Shown here: positions 31,775 through 39,307 of the stretch, one piece after another
Position numbering within the stretch: the first letter of the stretch is position 1
How the letters are laid out: each line of letters opens with the position of its first letter
Source: Prevotella sp. UBA2746
GTDB taxonomy: Bacteria > Bacteroidota > Bacteroidia > Bacteroidales > Bacteroidaceae
Length of the DNA: 57,220 nt
Reading direction: 5' to 3'
Assembly (NCBI GenBank): GCA_002353555.1
Contig: DEJO01000007.1
Span: 1 to 57,220 of the forward strand
Position numbers and translations under genes: made by a program
Notes under the pieces: model-generated
Database searches by the model: none
What the model was told of the DNA's origin: nothing
What the model saw: only the letters and a program-made list of their open reading frames with translations

Positions 31775-31793
31775 CCCCTCCCAAAGGGAGGGG
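31775..31793. repeat. Perfect CCCCTCCC/GGGAGGGG hairpin
   Basis: 8-bp arms with an AAA loop, 55 nt after the AraC stop; preceded by a C-rich stretch with several CCCCCAA runs. No T-run follows. Confidence 0.7.
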
Positions 31794-31900
31794 AGTCGTA
31801 AAGATAGTTTTGTCCCTTACACTTCGCCGCGTAGCGACAGATACGAGCTTGGTCGCTTTGCTTGCAAAGAACTCAAGCCGCGTAGCCGCTAACAAAATTT

Positions 31901-31930
31901 TCAATTGTCAATTATCAATTTTCAATTATT
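31901..31930. repeat. AATTGACAATT-type repeat tract 2 (reverse orientation)
   Basis: TCAATTGTCAATTATCAATT and neighbouring units, about 30 bp, ending next to the -7 element of the DUF5715 gene. Confidence 0.6.
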
Positions 31931-31935
31931 ATAAG

Positions 31936-31943
31936 TACCTTTG
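31936..31943 (+). promoter_or_regulatory. -7 element of the DUF5715 gene
   Basis: TACCTTTG followed by 7 nt and the ATG at 31951; a candidate leaderless mRNA. No -33 in the expected place. Confidence 0.5.
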
Positions 31944-31950
31944 CACACAA

Positions 31951-32757
31951 ATGAAGAAAAGGATCATTACGAAAAACCGCTTCCTCGTGGGCTTCATGGT
32001 TGTCACGGTAGTGCTGGCGCTGGTGAGGCTCATCTTTCCGGAGGTGGCTCAAGATAGGGTAGAGGACAGCAACAGCGACTCTGCCAGACAAGAAGTACAA
32101 CAGGAAGAACAACAGCAGGCGAAAACCGCCATTCAGAGCTCAGCCCGGACGGGCGAGGAAGGGACAGGGCGCTTCTTCGATGGCAAGCATCCCATCCTGA
32201 GCGTGCCCTCATGCCGTGACGAGTTCTGTGACTCGCAGCAGGTACAGATAGTGGCAGCCAACGAGGTGGGCGTGATGCCCGTGCAAAACCGAGACGAAGC
32301 GGAGGAGCAGAAAGCCGGACAGCTGGTCTACGTGGGCTGCAATCCTTACTACTATGTAGCAAAACTCTCTGCCAGCATTCCCTACCTCGTGCCGAAGGCA
32401 GCCATCCTCCTGCAAGACATAGGTCGTAACATGTTCGATAGCCTGCAGGTGAAGCACATACCTCTGCATAAGATTATCGTCACCAGCCTTATGCGTACCA
32501 AGGACGACGTGGCAAAGCTGCAGACCCACAACAAGAATGCTACCGAGAATTCATGCCATCTCTACGGCACCACGTTCGACATATCCTACACTAAGTTCAT
32601 CACCGTGAGAGACCCACGGGGTGAGAAGCGCCGACAGGTGCGCGACGACACCCTGAAGTTCGTGCTCAGCGAGGTGCTCCGCGACCTGCGCAACCAGAAC
32701 CGCTGTTACGTGAAGTACGAGGTGAAGCAGGCTTGCTTCCACATCACTACACGGTAA
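31951..32757 (+). CDS. DUF5715 family protein, membrane-anchored
   Basis: 268 residues. N-terminal signal anchor (FLVGFMVVTVVLALVRLIF), a Gln/Glu-rich linker (about 35-65), then a C-terminal domain with CNPYYYVAKLSASIPYLV, KIIVTSLMRTKDDVAKLQ and NSCHLYGTTFDISYTKF. The last pattern (Ser-x-His plus xxTFDI) resembles the DUF5715/M15-like peptidase fold, so a periplasmic peptidoglycan-related role is possible. The frame extends up to 31810, but the ATG at 31951 follows the promoter directly and starts the anchor. Confidence 0.75.
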   Translation: MKKRIITKNRFLVGFMVVTVVLALVRLIFPEVAQDRVEDSNSDSARQEVQQEEQQQAKTAIQSSARTGEEGTGRFFDGKHPILSVPSCRDEFCDSQQVQIVAANEVGVMPVQNRDEAEEQKAGQLVYVGCNPYYYVAKLSASIPYLVPKAAILLQDIGRNMFDSLQVKHIPLHKIIVTSLMRTKDDVAKLQTHNKNATENSCHLYGTTFDISYTKFITVRDPRGEKRRQVRDDTLKFVLSEVLRDLRNQNRCYVKYEVKQACFHITTR

Positions 32758-32828
32758 ACCCATACACGCTTGATAAAAAGAATACGATACGATAAAACTT
32801 AAATCTTAACCTCAAAACTTGAACAAGA

Positions 32829-33329
32829 ATGAAACGAATGATGATGTTCATGGCTGCATGCGCCTTGAGTGTGGCGATGTGGTCGCAGAAAGTGTTTACG
32901 GTGGTCTATGCCACTTCCGACGACGGATTTGTAAGCGTGCGTGAACGTCCTACGGTCAAGGCACGCGAGATAGGAAAGATATGGATGCTCAGCCACGGAG
33001 TGGGCAGCGGAGTGCTTGTAGACGGCAGCGGAAAGTGGTGGAAGGTGAGCGACGGAAAGGTAACGGGATGGTCGAACAGCCGCTACCTCGGCACGCAGAC
33101 GTGGGTCGACGGTACGGGTGCGGCACAACTCGTGGCTGCCCGTCCCCTCACGACTATCTATCGCGAGAACTACGAGGACGGCAGCAAGCCGCAGAAGTTT
33201 GTTACGGTGGCAAAGGGAACCATCATAGCCGACCACTTCGAGGTAGAAGGCATCTACTACCTGCTGAAGACGGCTCACGACAACCTTTACATCAAGAAGA
33301 CCGATGTGAAGGTAGTCAGAAAACGATAA
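32829..33329 (+). CDS. Secreted SH3-domain protein
   Basis: 166 residues with a signal peptide (MKRMMMFMAACALSVAMWSQ). The region from about 28 to 95 fits a bacterial SH3 domain (FVSVRERPTVKAREIGKI, then GSGKWWKVSDGKVTGWSNSR). The C-terminal half has no clear family. Such domains usually bind cell wall or peptides. It is 10 nt upstream of the dipeptidyl peptidase gene and probably co-transcribed. Confidence 0.75.
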   Translation: MKRMMMFMAACALSVAMWSQKVFTVVYATSDDGFVSVRERPTVKAREIGKIWMLSHGVGSGVLVDGSGKWWKVSDGKVTGWSNSRYLGTQTWVDGTGAAQLVAARPLTTIYRENYEDGSKPQKFVTVAKGTIIADHFEVEGIYYLLKTAHDNLYIKKTDVKVVRKR

Positions 33330-33339
33330 ATGACAAATC

Positions 33340-35634
33340 ATGAAGTGTGTTCAGATGAAGATGAAACTGTTTTCTTTTCTTTCGGCTCTCTGCTGTTCCA
33401 CATCGATGGTGCAGGCACAGGAGCCGTTACAGTTGGCTGACATTACCGGTAATACCTATAACGCTCAGCTCGTGAGTGGCATGAACCCGATAGAGGGTAC
33501 CGACGAGTTTGCACGCATCAGCGACGACGGCAAGCGCATAGAGCGCTTTTCCTTCAAGACGGGAGAGCGCACGGGTGTGCTCTTTGATGTGAGCGATGGA
33601 GCGGAAGGGCGTGGGAACGAAGGGGGCGAAGGCTCGTTTACGATTGACGGGTATGTGCTCTCGCCCGACGGCAAGCGCCTCTTGTTGCAGACGAAGACGA
33701 AGTCGGTATACCGCCGTTCGTTTACTGCCGACTTCTATCTCTACGAAACGGAGACGAAGTCGATGAAGCGGCTCTCGGTGAAGGGTGCCGAACAGGTGCC
33801 CACGTTTTCGCCCGACAGCCGGCATATTGCTTTCGTCCATCAGAACAACATCTTCATCACCGACGGCAAGGAACTGGTACAGGTGACTGCCGACGGCAAG
33901 TTCAATGAGGTCATCAACGGCATTCCCGACTGGGTGAACGAAGAGGAGTTCGGGTTCAGCAACGCAATGGCGTGGAGTGCCGACAGCCGCACGCTGAACT
34001 GGCTGCGCTACGACGAGAGCCGCGTAAAGACCTACTCCCTGCAACTCTTTCAGGGCGACAAGCCTAAACATGAGGAGTATGCCGACTATCCGGGGGAGTA
34101 TTCCTATAAATATCCGAAGGCAGGACAGGACAACTCCATCGTGAGCGCATGGAGCTACGACCTGACGAGCGGGCAGAAACGCCAGCTCATGGTGCCTGTT
34201 GACAGCGACGGCTACATGCCCAGAATCAAGACGCTCCCCGTAGAGCGCGAGGACGTGGAACGGTCGCCGCTGGCTTCCGACGTGGTGGTCTACACCATGA
34301 ACCGCCACCAAGACCGCTTGCGCCTCTATGCTGCTTCTACGAAGACCGGCAACTGCCGCCTGCTCATGGAGGAGAAAGGCGACAAGTACGTGCGCGAGGA
34401 GGCGATGGAGGCTATCCTCTTCACACCGAAGAACATCCTCCTTCCGAGTGACCGTGACGGTTTCATGCACCTCTACCTCTACGACATCAACGGCAAGCTG
34501 ATCCGGCAGGTGGAGCGTGGCGACTACGACGTGAAGGATGTCTATGGAATAGACCGAAAAACGGGCGACATCTTCTTTCAGGCTGCCCTCCCGACACCCA
34601 TGAACAGGCAGGTGTTCGTCGTAGACCGTAAGGGCAGGCGCAGACTGTTGCCTTGTCTGCCTGCCGCTGAGACGGGCATCAGCAAACCGCAGACAGGGTG
34701 GGGTGATGCTGCCTTCTCTGCCGACTTCCAATACTACATGAGCATGTGGAGCGACAAGGAACATCCATACGTCTTCTCTGTATACGACCGCAAGGGCAAC
34801 CACCTGCGTACCATCAACGACAACCGTGAGCTGCGCAACAAGCTCGATGCCTTGCATCTGCCGCAGAAAGAGTTCTTCCAGTTTACGACATCAGAGGGAG
34901 TAAAGCTCAACGGATGGATGCTGAAACCGGCTGACTTTGATGGCAAGAAGCGTTATCCCGTCATCATGCACCAATATAGCGGACCGGGTAGCCAGCAGGT
35001 GACGGACAACTGGAGCATCGGCTCGATGGGGAAGGGTGCGCTCTACGACCATTATCTGGCTCAGCAGGGATTCATCATCGTAACCGTCGACGGAAGGGGT
35101 ACCGGTGCGCGTGGTGCCGAGTTCGAGAAGTGTACCTATCTGAGGCTGGGCGAACTGGAGTCGAAAGACCAGGTAGAGACGGCTCTCTACCTCTCGCGTC
35201 TGCCCTTCGTAGACAAGGAGCGCATAGGTATCTGGGGCTGGAGCTACGGCGGATTCAATACGCTCATGTCGATGAGCGAGGGTAGGGGTGTCTTCAGGGC
35301 AGGAGTCGCCATAGCCCCGCCTACCGACTGGAGGTACTACGACACGGTCTACTCTGAGCGCTACATGCGCACGCCGCGCGAGAATGCAGAGGGCTACGCC
35401 TGCAACCCCATCCAGCGTGCCGCAAACCTTCACGGTGACTTGCTCATCTGCCATGGTCTTGCCGACGATAACGTGCATCCGCAAAATACGTTTGAATACA
35501 CGGAAGTGCTCGTACAGAATGACAAAGACTTCCGCGAAATCATCTATACTAACCGCAACCACAGTATCAACGGCGGCAACACGCGCAACTATCTGCTCAG
35601 ACAGGTAGCTGAATTCTTTAAGAGAATGAAATGA
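33340..35634 (+). CDS. Dipeptidyl peptidase IV (S9B serine peptidase)
   Basis: 764 residues, exported, removes Xaa-Pro dipeptides; a common periplasmic or surface enzyme of peptide-using Bacteroidales. Signal peptide around MKLFSFLSALCCSTSMVQAQ; an internal ATG at 33355 is an alternative start. The N-terminal part is the S9B beta-propeller (GYVLSPDGKRLLLQTKTKS; PDWVNEEEFGFSNAMAWS contains the Glu-Glu pair that binds the substrate N-terminus). The C-terminal alpha/beta hydrolase has GIWGWSYGGFNTL (Ser), GLADDNVHPQNT (Asp) and NRNHSINGGNTRNYL (His). Confidence 0.94.
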   Translation: MKCVQMKMKLFSFLSALCCSTSMVQAQEPLQLADITGNTYNAQLVSGMNPIEGTDEFARISDDGKRIERFSFKTGERTGVLFDVSDGAEGRGNEGGEGSFTIDGYVLSPDGKRLLLQTKTKSVYRRSFTADFYLYETETKSMKRLSVKGAEQVPTFSPDSRHIAFVHQNNIFITDGKELVQVTADGKFNEVINGIPDWVNEEEFGFSNAMAWSADSRTLNWLRYDESRVKTYSLQLFQGDKPKHEEYADYPGEYSYKYPKAGQDNSIVSAWSYDLTSGQKRQLMVPVDSDGYMPRIKTLPVEREDVERSPLASDVVVYTMNRHQDRLRLYAASTKTGNCRLLMEEKGDKYVREEAMEAILFTPKNILLPSDRDGFMHLYLYDINGKLIRQVERGDYDVKDVYGIDRKTGDIFFQAALPTPMNRQVFVVDRKGRRRLLPCLPAAETGISKPQTGWGDAAFSADFQYYMSMWSDKEHPYVFSVYDRKGNHLRTINDNRELRNKLDALHLPQKEFFQFTTSEGVKLNGWMLKPADFDGKKRYPVIMHQYSGPGSQQVTDNWSIGSMGKGALYDHYLAQQGFIIVTVDGRGTGARGAEFEKCTYLRLGELESKDQVETALYLSRLPFVDKERIGIWGWSYGGFNTLMSMSEGRGVFRAGVAIAPPTDWRYYDTVYSERYMRTPRENAEGYACNPIQRAANLHGDLLICHGLADDNVHPQNTFEYTEVLVQNDKDFREIIYTNRNHSINGGNTRNYLLRQVAEFFKRMK

Positions 35635-35641
35635 ATAAAGT

Positions 35642-35672
35642 AAGACGGTCGTCCTTTTGGGGCGACCGTCTT
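35642..35672. terminator. Bidirectional hairpin between DPP IV and gdhA
   Basis: 10-bp perfect stem AAGACGGTCG/CGACCGTCTT extended by TCC/GGG, between convergent genes. T-runs are weak on both sides. Confidence 0.65.
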
Positions 35673-35727
35673 GACATTTGGTTTTTGTGTCAGTGTTGTC
35701 AGTATTGCTTTTATTCTTTGCTTTCGT

Positions 35728-37062
35728 TTATACGATGCCCTGAGCCATCATAGCCTTGGCAACCTTCAGGAAGCCGGCAACGTTGGCACCCTTGACGTAG
35801 TTGATGTATCCGTCTTCGCCTGTTCCGTACTTCACGCAGTTGCTGTGGATGTCGAACATGATGTCCTTCAGCTTCTGGTCTACCTCTTCACGGCTCCAAT
35901 GCAGACGCTCTGAGTTCTGGCTCATTTCGAGACCTGATACAGCCACACCACCGGCGTTGGCAGCCTTGCCAGGAGCATAGAGAATCTTGGCATCCTGGAA
36001 AATCTTGATGGCTTCAGGAGTAGAAGGCATGTTGGCTCCCTCGCTCACTGCGATAACTCCGTTGTCGATAAGTGCCTGGGCAGCCTCGCCGTTGATTTCG
36101 TTCTGTGTAGCTGAAGGCAGGGCGATGTCGGCCTTCTCTGTCCAAGGCTTTGCACCGGCAACATACTTCACGCCATACTTCTCGGCATACTCCTTGATAC
36201 GTCCGCGCTCAACGTTCTTCAGTTCCATGATGTAGTCGAGCTTCTCGCGGTCGATGCCGTCCGGATCGTAGATGTAACCGTCGGAGTCGGAGCAGGTCAC
36301 AGGCTTGGCACCCAGCTGGATGAGCTTCTCCATGGTATATTGTGCCACGTTACCAGAACCAGATACCAATACGGTCTTGCCCTTGATGTCGATGTTGCGG
36401 GTCTTCAGCATGTTCAGCAGGAAGTATACGTTACCGTAACCTGTTGCCTCAGGACGGATGAGTGAACCGCCAAACTCCAGGCCCTTGCCCGTCAGCACAC
36501 CTTGGAACTGGTGGGTGAGCTTCTTGTACATACCGAACATGTAGGCAACTTCGCGACCACCTACGCCGATGTCACCAGCGGGTACGTCCTCGTCGGGACC
36601 GATGTGGCGATAGAGTTCAGTCATGAAAGCCTGGCAGAAGCGCATAACCTCAGCGTTGCTCTTGCCGCGCGGAGAGAAGTCAGAACCACCCTTGCCGCCA
36701 CCCATTGGCAATGTCGTCAGAGAGTTCTTGAAGGTCTGCTCGAAGGCGAGGAACTTCAGGATGGAAAGGTTGACAGAAGCATGATAGCGGATACCACCCT
36801 TGTACGGACCAATCGCGTTGTTGTGCTGGATGCGGTAACCCATGTTGGTCTGGACGTTACCCTTGTCGTCTACCCATGTCACGCGGAACTCAATCACGCG
36901 ATCGGGGATGCAGAGGCGCTCGATAAGGTTGGCACGTTCAAACTCCGGGTGCTTGTTGTACTCTTCTTCGATGGTTCCTAATACCTGACTTACAGCCTGA
37001 ATGTACTCTGGCTCATTGGGAAATCTTTGCTTCAATTTCTCAACAACTTCTACTGCTTTCAT
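35728..37062 (-). CDS. gdhA: NADP-specific glutamate dehydrogenase
   Basis: Hexameric enzyme that makes glutamate from 2-oxoglutarate and ammonia. 444 residues, same as typical bacterial GdhA. PMGGGKGGSDFSPRGKS has the catalytic Lys region, DVPAGDIGVGGREVAYMFG the catalytic Asp, and LVSGSGNVAQYTMEKLI the nucleotide-binding loop. MVDDKGN-like and ANAGGVAVSGLEMSQNS are further family marks. A consensus promoter lies upstream on the minus strand. Confidence 0.97.
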   Translation of the reverse strand: MKAVEVVEKLKQRFPNEPEYIQAVSQVLGTIEEEYNKHPEFERANLIERLCIPDRVIEFRVTWVDDKGNVQTNMGYRIQHNNAIGPYKGGIRYHASVNLSILKFLAFEQTFKNSLTTLPMGGGKGGSDFSPRGKSNAEVMRFCQAFMTELYRHIGPDEDVPAGDIGVGGREVAYMFGMYKKLTHQFQGVLTGKGLEFGGSLIRPEATGYGNVYFLLNMLKTRNIDIKGKTVLVSGSGNVAQYTMEKLIQLGAKPVTCSDSDGYIYDPDGIDREKLDYIMELKNVERGRIKEYAEKYGVKYVAGAKPWTEKADIALPSATQNEINGEAAQALIDNGVIAVSEGANMPSTPEAIKIFQDAKILYAPGKAANAGGVAVSGLEMSQNSERLHWSREEVDQKLKDIMFDIHSNCVKYGTGEDGYINYVKGANVAGFLKVAKAMMAQGIV

Positions 37063-37119
37063 AATCTTTTTACTTTTTTGTTATTGGTTTGTGAACTAAT
37101 AATTTCTTGATTTCGGTTG

Positions 37120-37150
37120 CAAAGATAAATGTTTTTCGAGAAAAAACAAA
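37120..37150 (-). promoter_or_regulatory. gdhA: gdhA promoter
   Basis: Minus strand TTTG (37147-37150), 19 bp, TATCTTTG (37120-37127). Leader about 50 nt. Confidence 0.75.
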
Positions 37151-37305
37151 CAAAATGATAACTTTTTTGCTGAAAAAGTAGAAAAAAGTCAAATATACAA
37201 GTTTGCTTATCAATTTACACCTTATTTATATTAGCGACAGATTCTCTTTCGCTTTCACTGTCTGTACTTATCTTCCTTCAAGAAACAAAATAAATCCGAA
37301 TTTGT

Positions 37306-37336
37306 TTTGTTTTGTCTACGACTTGCTGTACCTTTG
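37306..37336 (+). promoter_or_regulatory. ispE: ispE promoter
   Basis: TTTG (37306-37309), 19 bp, TACCTTTG (37329-37336); 31 nt to the ATG. Confidence 0.75.
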
Positions 37337-37367
37337 TGCACGACAATATAAACGTTTTTGGAATACT

Positions 37368-38240
37368 ATGATTACATTTCCTTGTTGCAAAATCAACCTT
37401 GGTCTCAACATCGTAGGTGAGTTGCCAAATGGCTACCACACCATAGAGACGGTTTTCTATCCCATTCCGCTGACCGATGCCTTGGAGGTGAAGAAGATGG
37501 ACTACGGCTTTCCGTCAGACACGGCTTGCCAGCTCCACGTGTCTTGCCTTGAAGACCATCCTGAGCGAGACACTGTCATGCACCTTGCAGCCAAGCCACA
37601 ACAGGACAACCTCGTGGTGAAGGCTTACGAACTGCTGGCTGCCGACTACCGTCTGCCGAGGGTCTATGCCCACCTTTGCAAGCGCATACCCATGCAGGCA
37701 GGCTTGGGAGGAGGCTCTGCCGATGGTGCCTTTATGATACGTCTGCTCGACGAGCGTTTCCGGCTGAACATGGGTAACGCCGAGATGGAGCGCTATGCGG
37801 CGAAGCTGGGTGCCGACTGTGCCTTCTTCATCACCGCCGAACCGTCGTTTGCAACAGGCATAGGCGACATCCTCTCGCCTGCCGACGATGCCAAGGGCAA
37901 CCTGCACGGCTACTATCTGGCGCTGGTGAAGCCCGACGTGGCGGTGTCTACACGCGAGGCTTACGCAGCCATCACGCCGCAGAAGCCGCAGAAATGTTGC
38001 CGCGACATCGTCCGTCAGCCCATTGAAACGTGGCGACAAGAACTCACCAACGACTTTGAACGTCCCGTCTTTGCAAAGTTCCCACAACTTGCCCGCATCA
38101 AGGAAGAACTCTATCGGATGGGAGCCGTCTACGCGCAGATGAGCGGCAGCGGCAGCACTCTCTTCGGCATCTTCCGCCAAGAGCCTTCAGCCGTCTCCTC
38201 CACCTTCCCCGACTGCTTCACCGCAACCATGAAACTCTGA
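37368..38240 (+). CDS. ispE: 4-diphosphocytidyl-2-C-methyl-D-erythritol kinase
   Basis: GHMP-family kinase of the MEP isoprenoid pathway, 290 residues. N-terminal MITFPCCKINLGLNIVGE with the substrate Lys/Asn, GYHTIETVFYPIPLTD, the ATP loop PMQAGLGGGSADGAFM near residue 100, and C-terminal QMSGSGSTLFGIF. The open frame upstream to 37203 would include the promoter; the ATG at 37368 gives the family start. Its stop lies 5 nt before repeat array B. Confidence 0.95.
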   Translation: MITFPCCKINLGLNIVGELPNGYHTIETVFYPIPLTDALEVKKMDYGFPSDTACQLHVSCLEDHPERDTVMHLAAKPQQDNLVVKAYELLAADYRLPRVYAHLCKRIPMQAGLGGGSADGAFMIRLLDERFRLNMGNAEMERYAAKLGADCAFFITAEPSFATGIGDILSPADDAKGNLHGYYLALVKPDVAVSTREAYAAITPQKPQKCCRDIVRQPIETWRQELTNDFERPVFAKFPQLARIKEELYRMGAVYAQMSGSGSTLFGIFRQEPSAVSSTFPDCFTATMKL

Positions 38241-38245
38241 CCTCA

Positions 38246-38410
38246 GTACCAAACTCGTACCAACGTATGGTACTCGCAGTACCATACGTTGGTATTCGCA
38301 GTACCATACGTTGGTACTCACAGTACCAGCGTGTGGTATCGCTGGTACCGGCACTTGGTATTGTGTTTACCAGATGGTGGTATCATGGCGACCAGTGTGT
38401 GGTATCATGA
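38246..38410. repeat. 22-bp-period palindromic repeat array B
   Basis: An 11-bp partial unit at 38246 is followed by seven full 22-bp units starting at 38257, 38279, 38301, 38323, 38345, 38367 and 38389, then a degraded unit. Each is a 17-bp near-palindrome with TACCA/TGGTA arms (for example GTACCATACGTTGGTAC) plus a 5-bp linker (TCGCA, TCACA and variants). Unit 1 core is the exact reverse complement of unit 3 core; units 1 and 2 pair as a 16-bp perfect stem with a 5-nt loop. Units 4-7 diverge progressively towards truA. Confidence 0.88.
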
Positions 38411-38430
38411 CGACTAAGGTACTCACGCTC

Positions 38431-38459
38431 GGAAAAGCTCAAATAGATTTGGCTTTTCC
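38431..38459. repeat. Hairpin upstream of truA
   Basis: GGAAAAGC/GCTTTTCC continued inward by CAAAT/ATTTG past a single-base bulge, AG loop: a 13-bp stem. It overlaps the truA -33 element. No T-run, so an ispE terminator is possible but not typical. Confidence 0.6.
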
Positions 38460-38479
38460 CTCGCTTAATCGTACCTTTG
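38448..38479 (+). promoter_or_regulatory. truA: truA promoter
   Basis: TTTG (38448-38451), 20 bp, TACCTTTG (38472-38479). Only 8 nt separate it from the ATG, so the mRNA should have almost no leader. Confidence 0.7.
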
Positions 38480-38499
38480 CACACGTGATGCAAAGGTAC
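38471..38499. promoter_or_regulatory. Perfect palindrome spanning the truA -7 element and start codon
   Basis: 11-bp arms GTACCTTTGCA/TGCAAAGGTAC with a 7-nt centre that includes CACGTG. The right arm contains TACCTTTG on the minus strand, so a second, convergent -7 element is present. Confidence 0.6.
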
Positions 38500-39216
38500 T
38501 TTATTTATATGAGTTTCGACGGCACCGACTATCATGGGTGGCAGATACAGCCGCACAGCCGTTCGGTGCAGGAGGTGTTGCAACGGGCTTTGGGCACGCT
38601 GCTGGGTGCCGAGGTGGGTGTGACGGGTGCCGGACGTACCGACACGGGGGTGCATGCCCGCCAGATGGTTGCCCACTTCGACTGGGAGGAGGCGTTGGAT
38701 GGCGTTCAGCTGACGTACAGGCTGAACAGGATTCTGCCGAGAGACATCGCCGTCGATAGGGTAGAGGCTGTTGACAGCGACCTTCATGCCCGTTTCTCTG
38801 CCAAGAGCCGCACGTATCATTACTACCTGCACAGGCAGAAAAGTCCGTTCTTGAGACAGTATTCGTGGGAGGTGCACTACGAACTGGACTTCGAGGCGAT
38901 GAACCAGGCGGCGGAACGGCTCCTGTCGGTGGACGACTTCGGGGCGTTCTGCAAGGCTGGCAGCGATGTCAAGACGACCCTCTGCCGTGTGACGGAGGCC
39001 CGGTGGGTGCAGGAGGATGGGCGCTGGTGCTTCGTGATCAGTGCCAACAGGTTTTTGCGCAACATGGTGCGTGCCGTCGTGGGCACACTCATCGAGGTGG
39101 GACGCCACCGTATGACGCTCAGCGAGTTTGATGAGGTGGTCAAGGGTGGCAACCGCTCAGCTGCGGGCGAGTCGGTGCCTGCCCACGGACTGTTCTTGTG
39201 GGAAGTGGGGTATTGA
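38488..39216 (+). CDS. truA: tRNA pseudouridine(38-40) synthase TruA
   Basis: Isomerises uridines 38-40 of the tRNA anticodon stem, 242 residues. MQRYFIYMSFDGTDYHGWQI is the usual Bacteroidales N-terminus; the catalytic Asp is in GAGRTDTGVHARQMVAHFD. The later SAKSRTYHYYLHRQKSPF and FLRNMVRAVVGTLIEVG are also standard. The frame is open up to 38311, but that stretch is the repeat array and promoter. Start 38488 gives a leaderless message; 38509 is an internal ATG. Confidence 0.94.
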   Translation: MQRYFIYMSFDGTDYHGWQIQPHSRSVQEVLQRALGTLLGAEVGVTGAGRTDTGVHARQMVAHFDWEEALDGVQLTYRLNRILPRDIAVDRVEAVDSDLHARFSAKSRTYHYYLHRQKSPFLRQYSWEVHYELDFEAMNQAAERLLSVDDFGAFCKAGSDVKTTLCRVTEARWVQEDGRWCFVISANRFLRNMVRAVVGTLIEVGRHRMTLSEFDEVVKGGNRSAAGESVPAHGLFLWEVGY

Positions 39217-39217
39217 A

Positions 39218-39285
39218 GATGAAAAATTAAAGATGAAAGATTAAAGATGAAAGATTAAAAATTAAAGATTAAAAAGATAGATAAG
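39218..39285. repeat. AT-rich 14-bp tandem repeat
   Basis: Three 14-bp units GATGAAA(A/G)ATTAAA (39218, 39232, 39246), then related A/T-rich sequence, between truA and the DMT transporter gene. Confidence 0.65.
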
Positions 39286-39307
39286 TGATGTTTTGGAGTG
39301 AGGAGTT

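Noticed and set aside
33427..34857. 476-codon open frame antisense to dipeptidyl peptidase IV
   Set aside because: Same reason: the sense gene has all catalytic motifs.
38246..38410. CRISPR array
   Set aside because: The repeats follow each other with only a 5-bp linker, so there are no spacers, and no cas genes are near.
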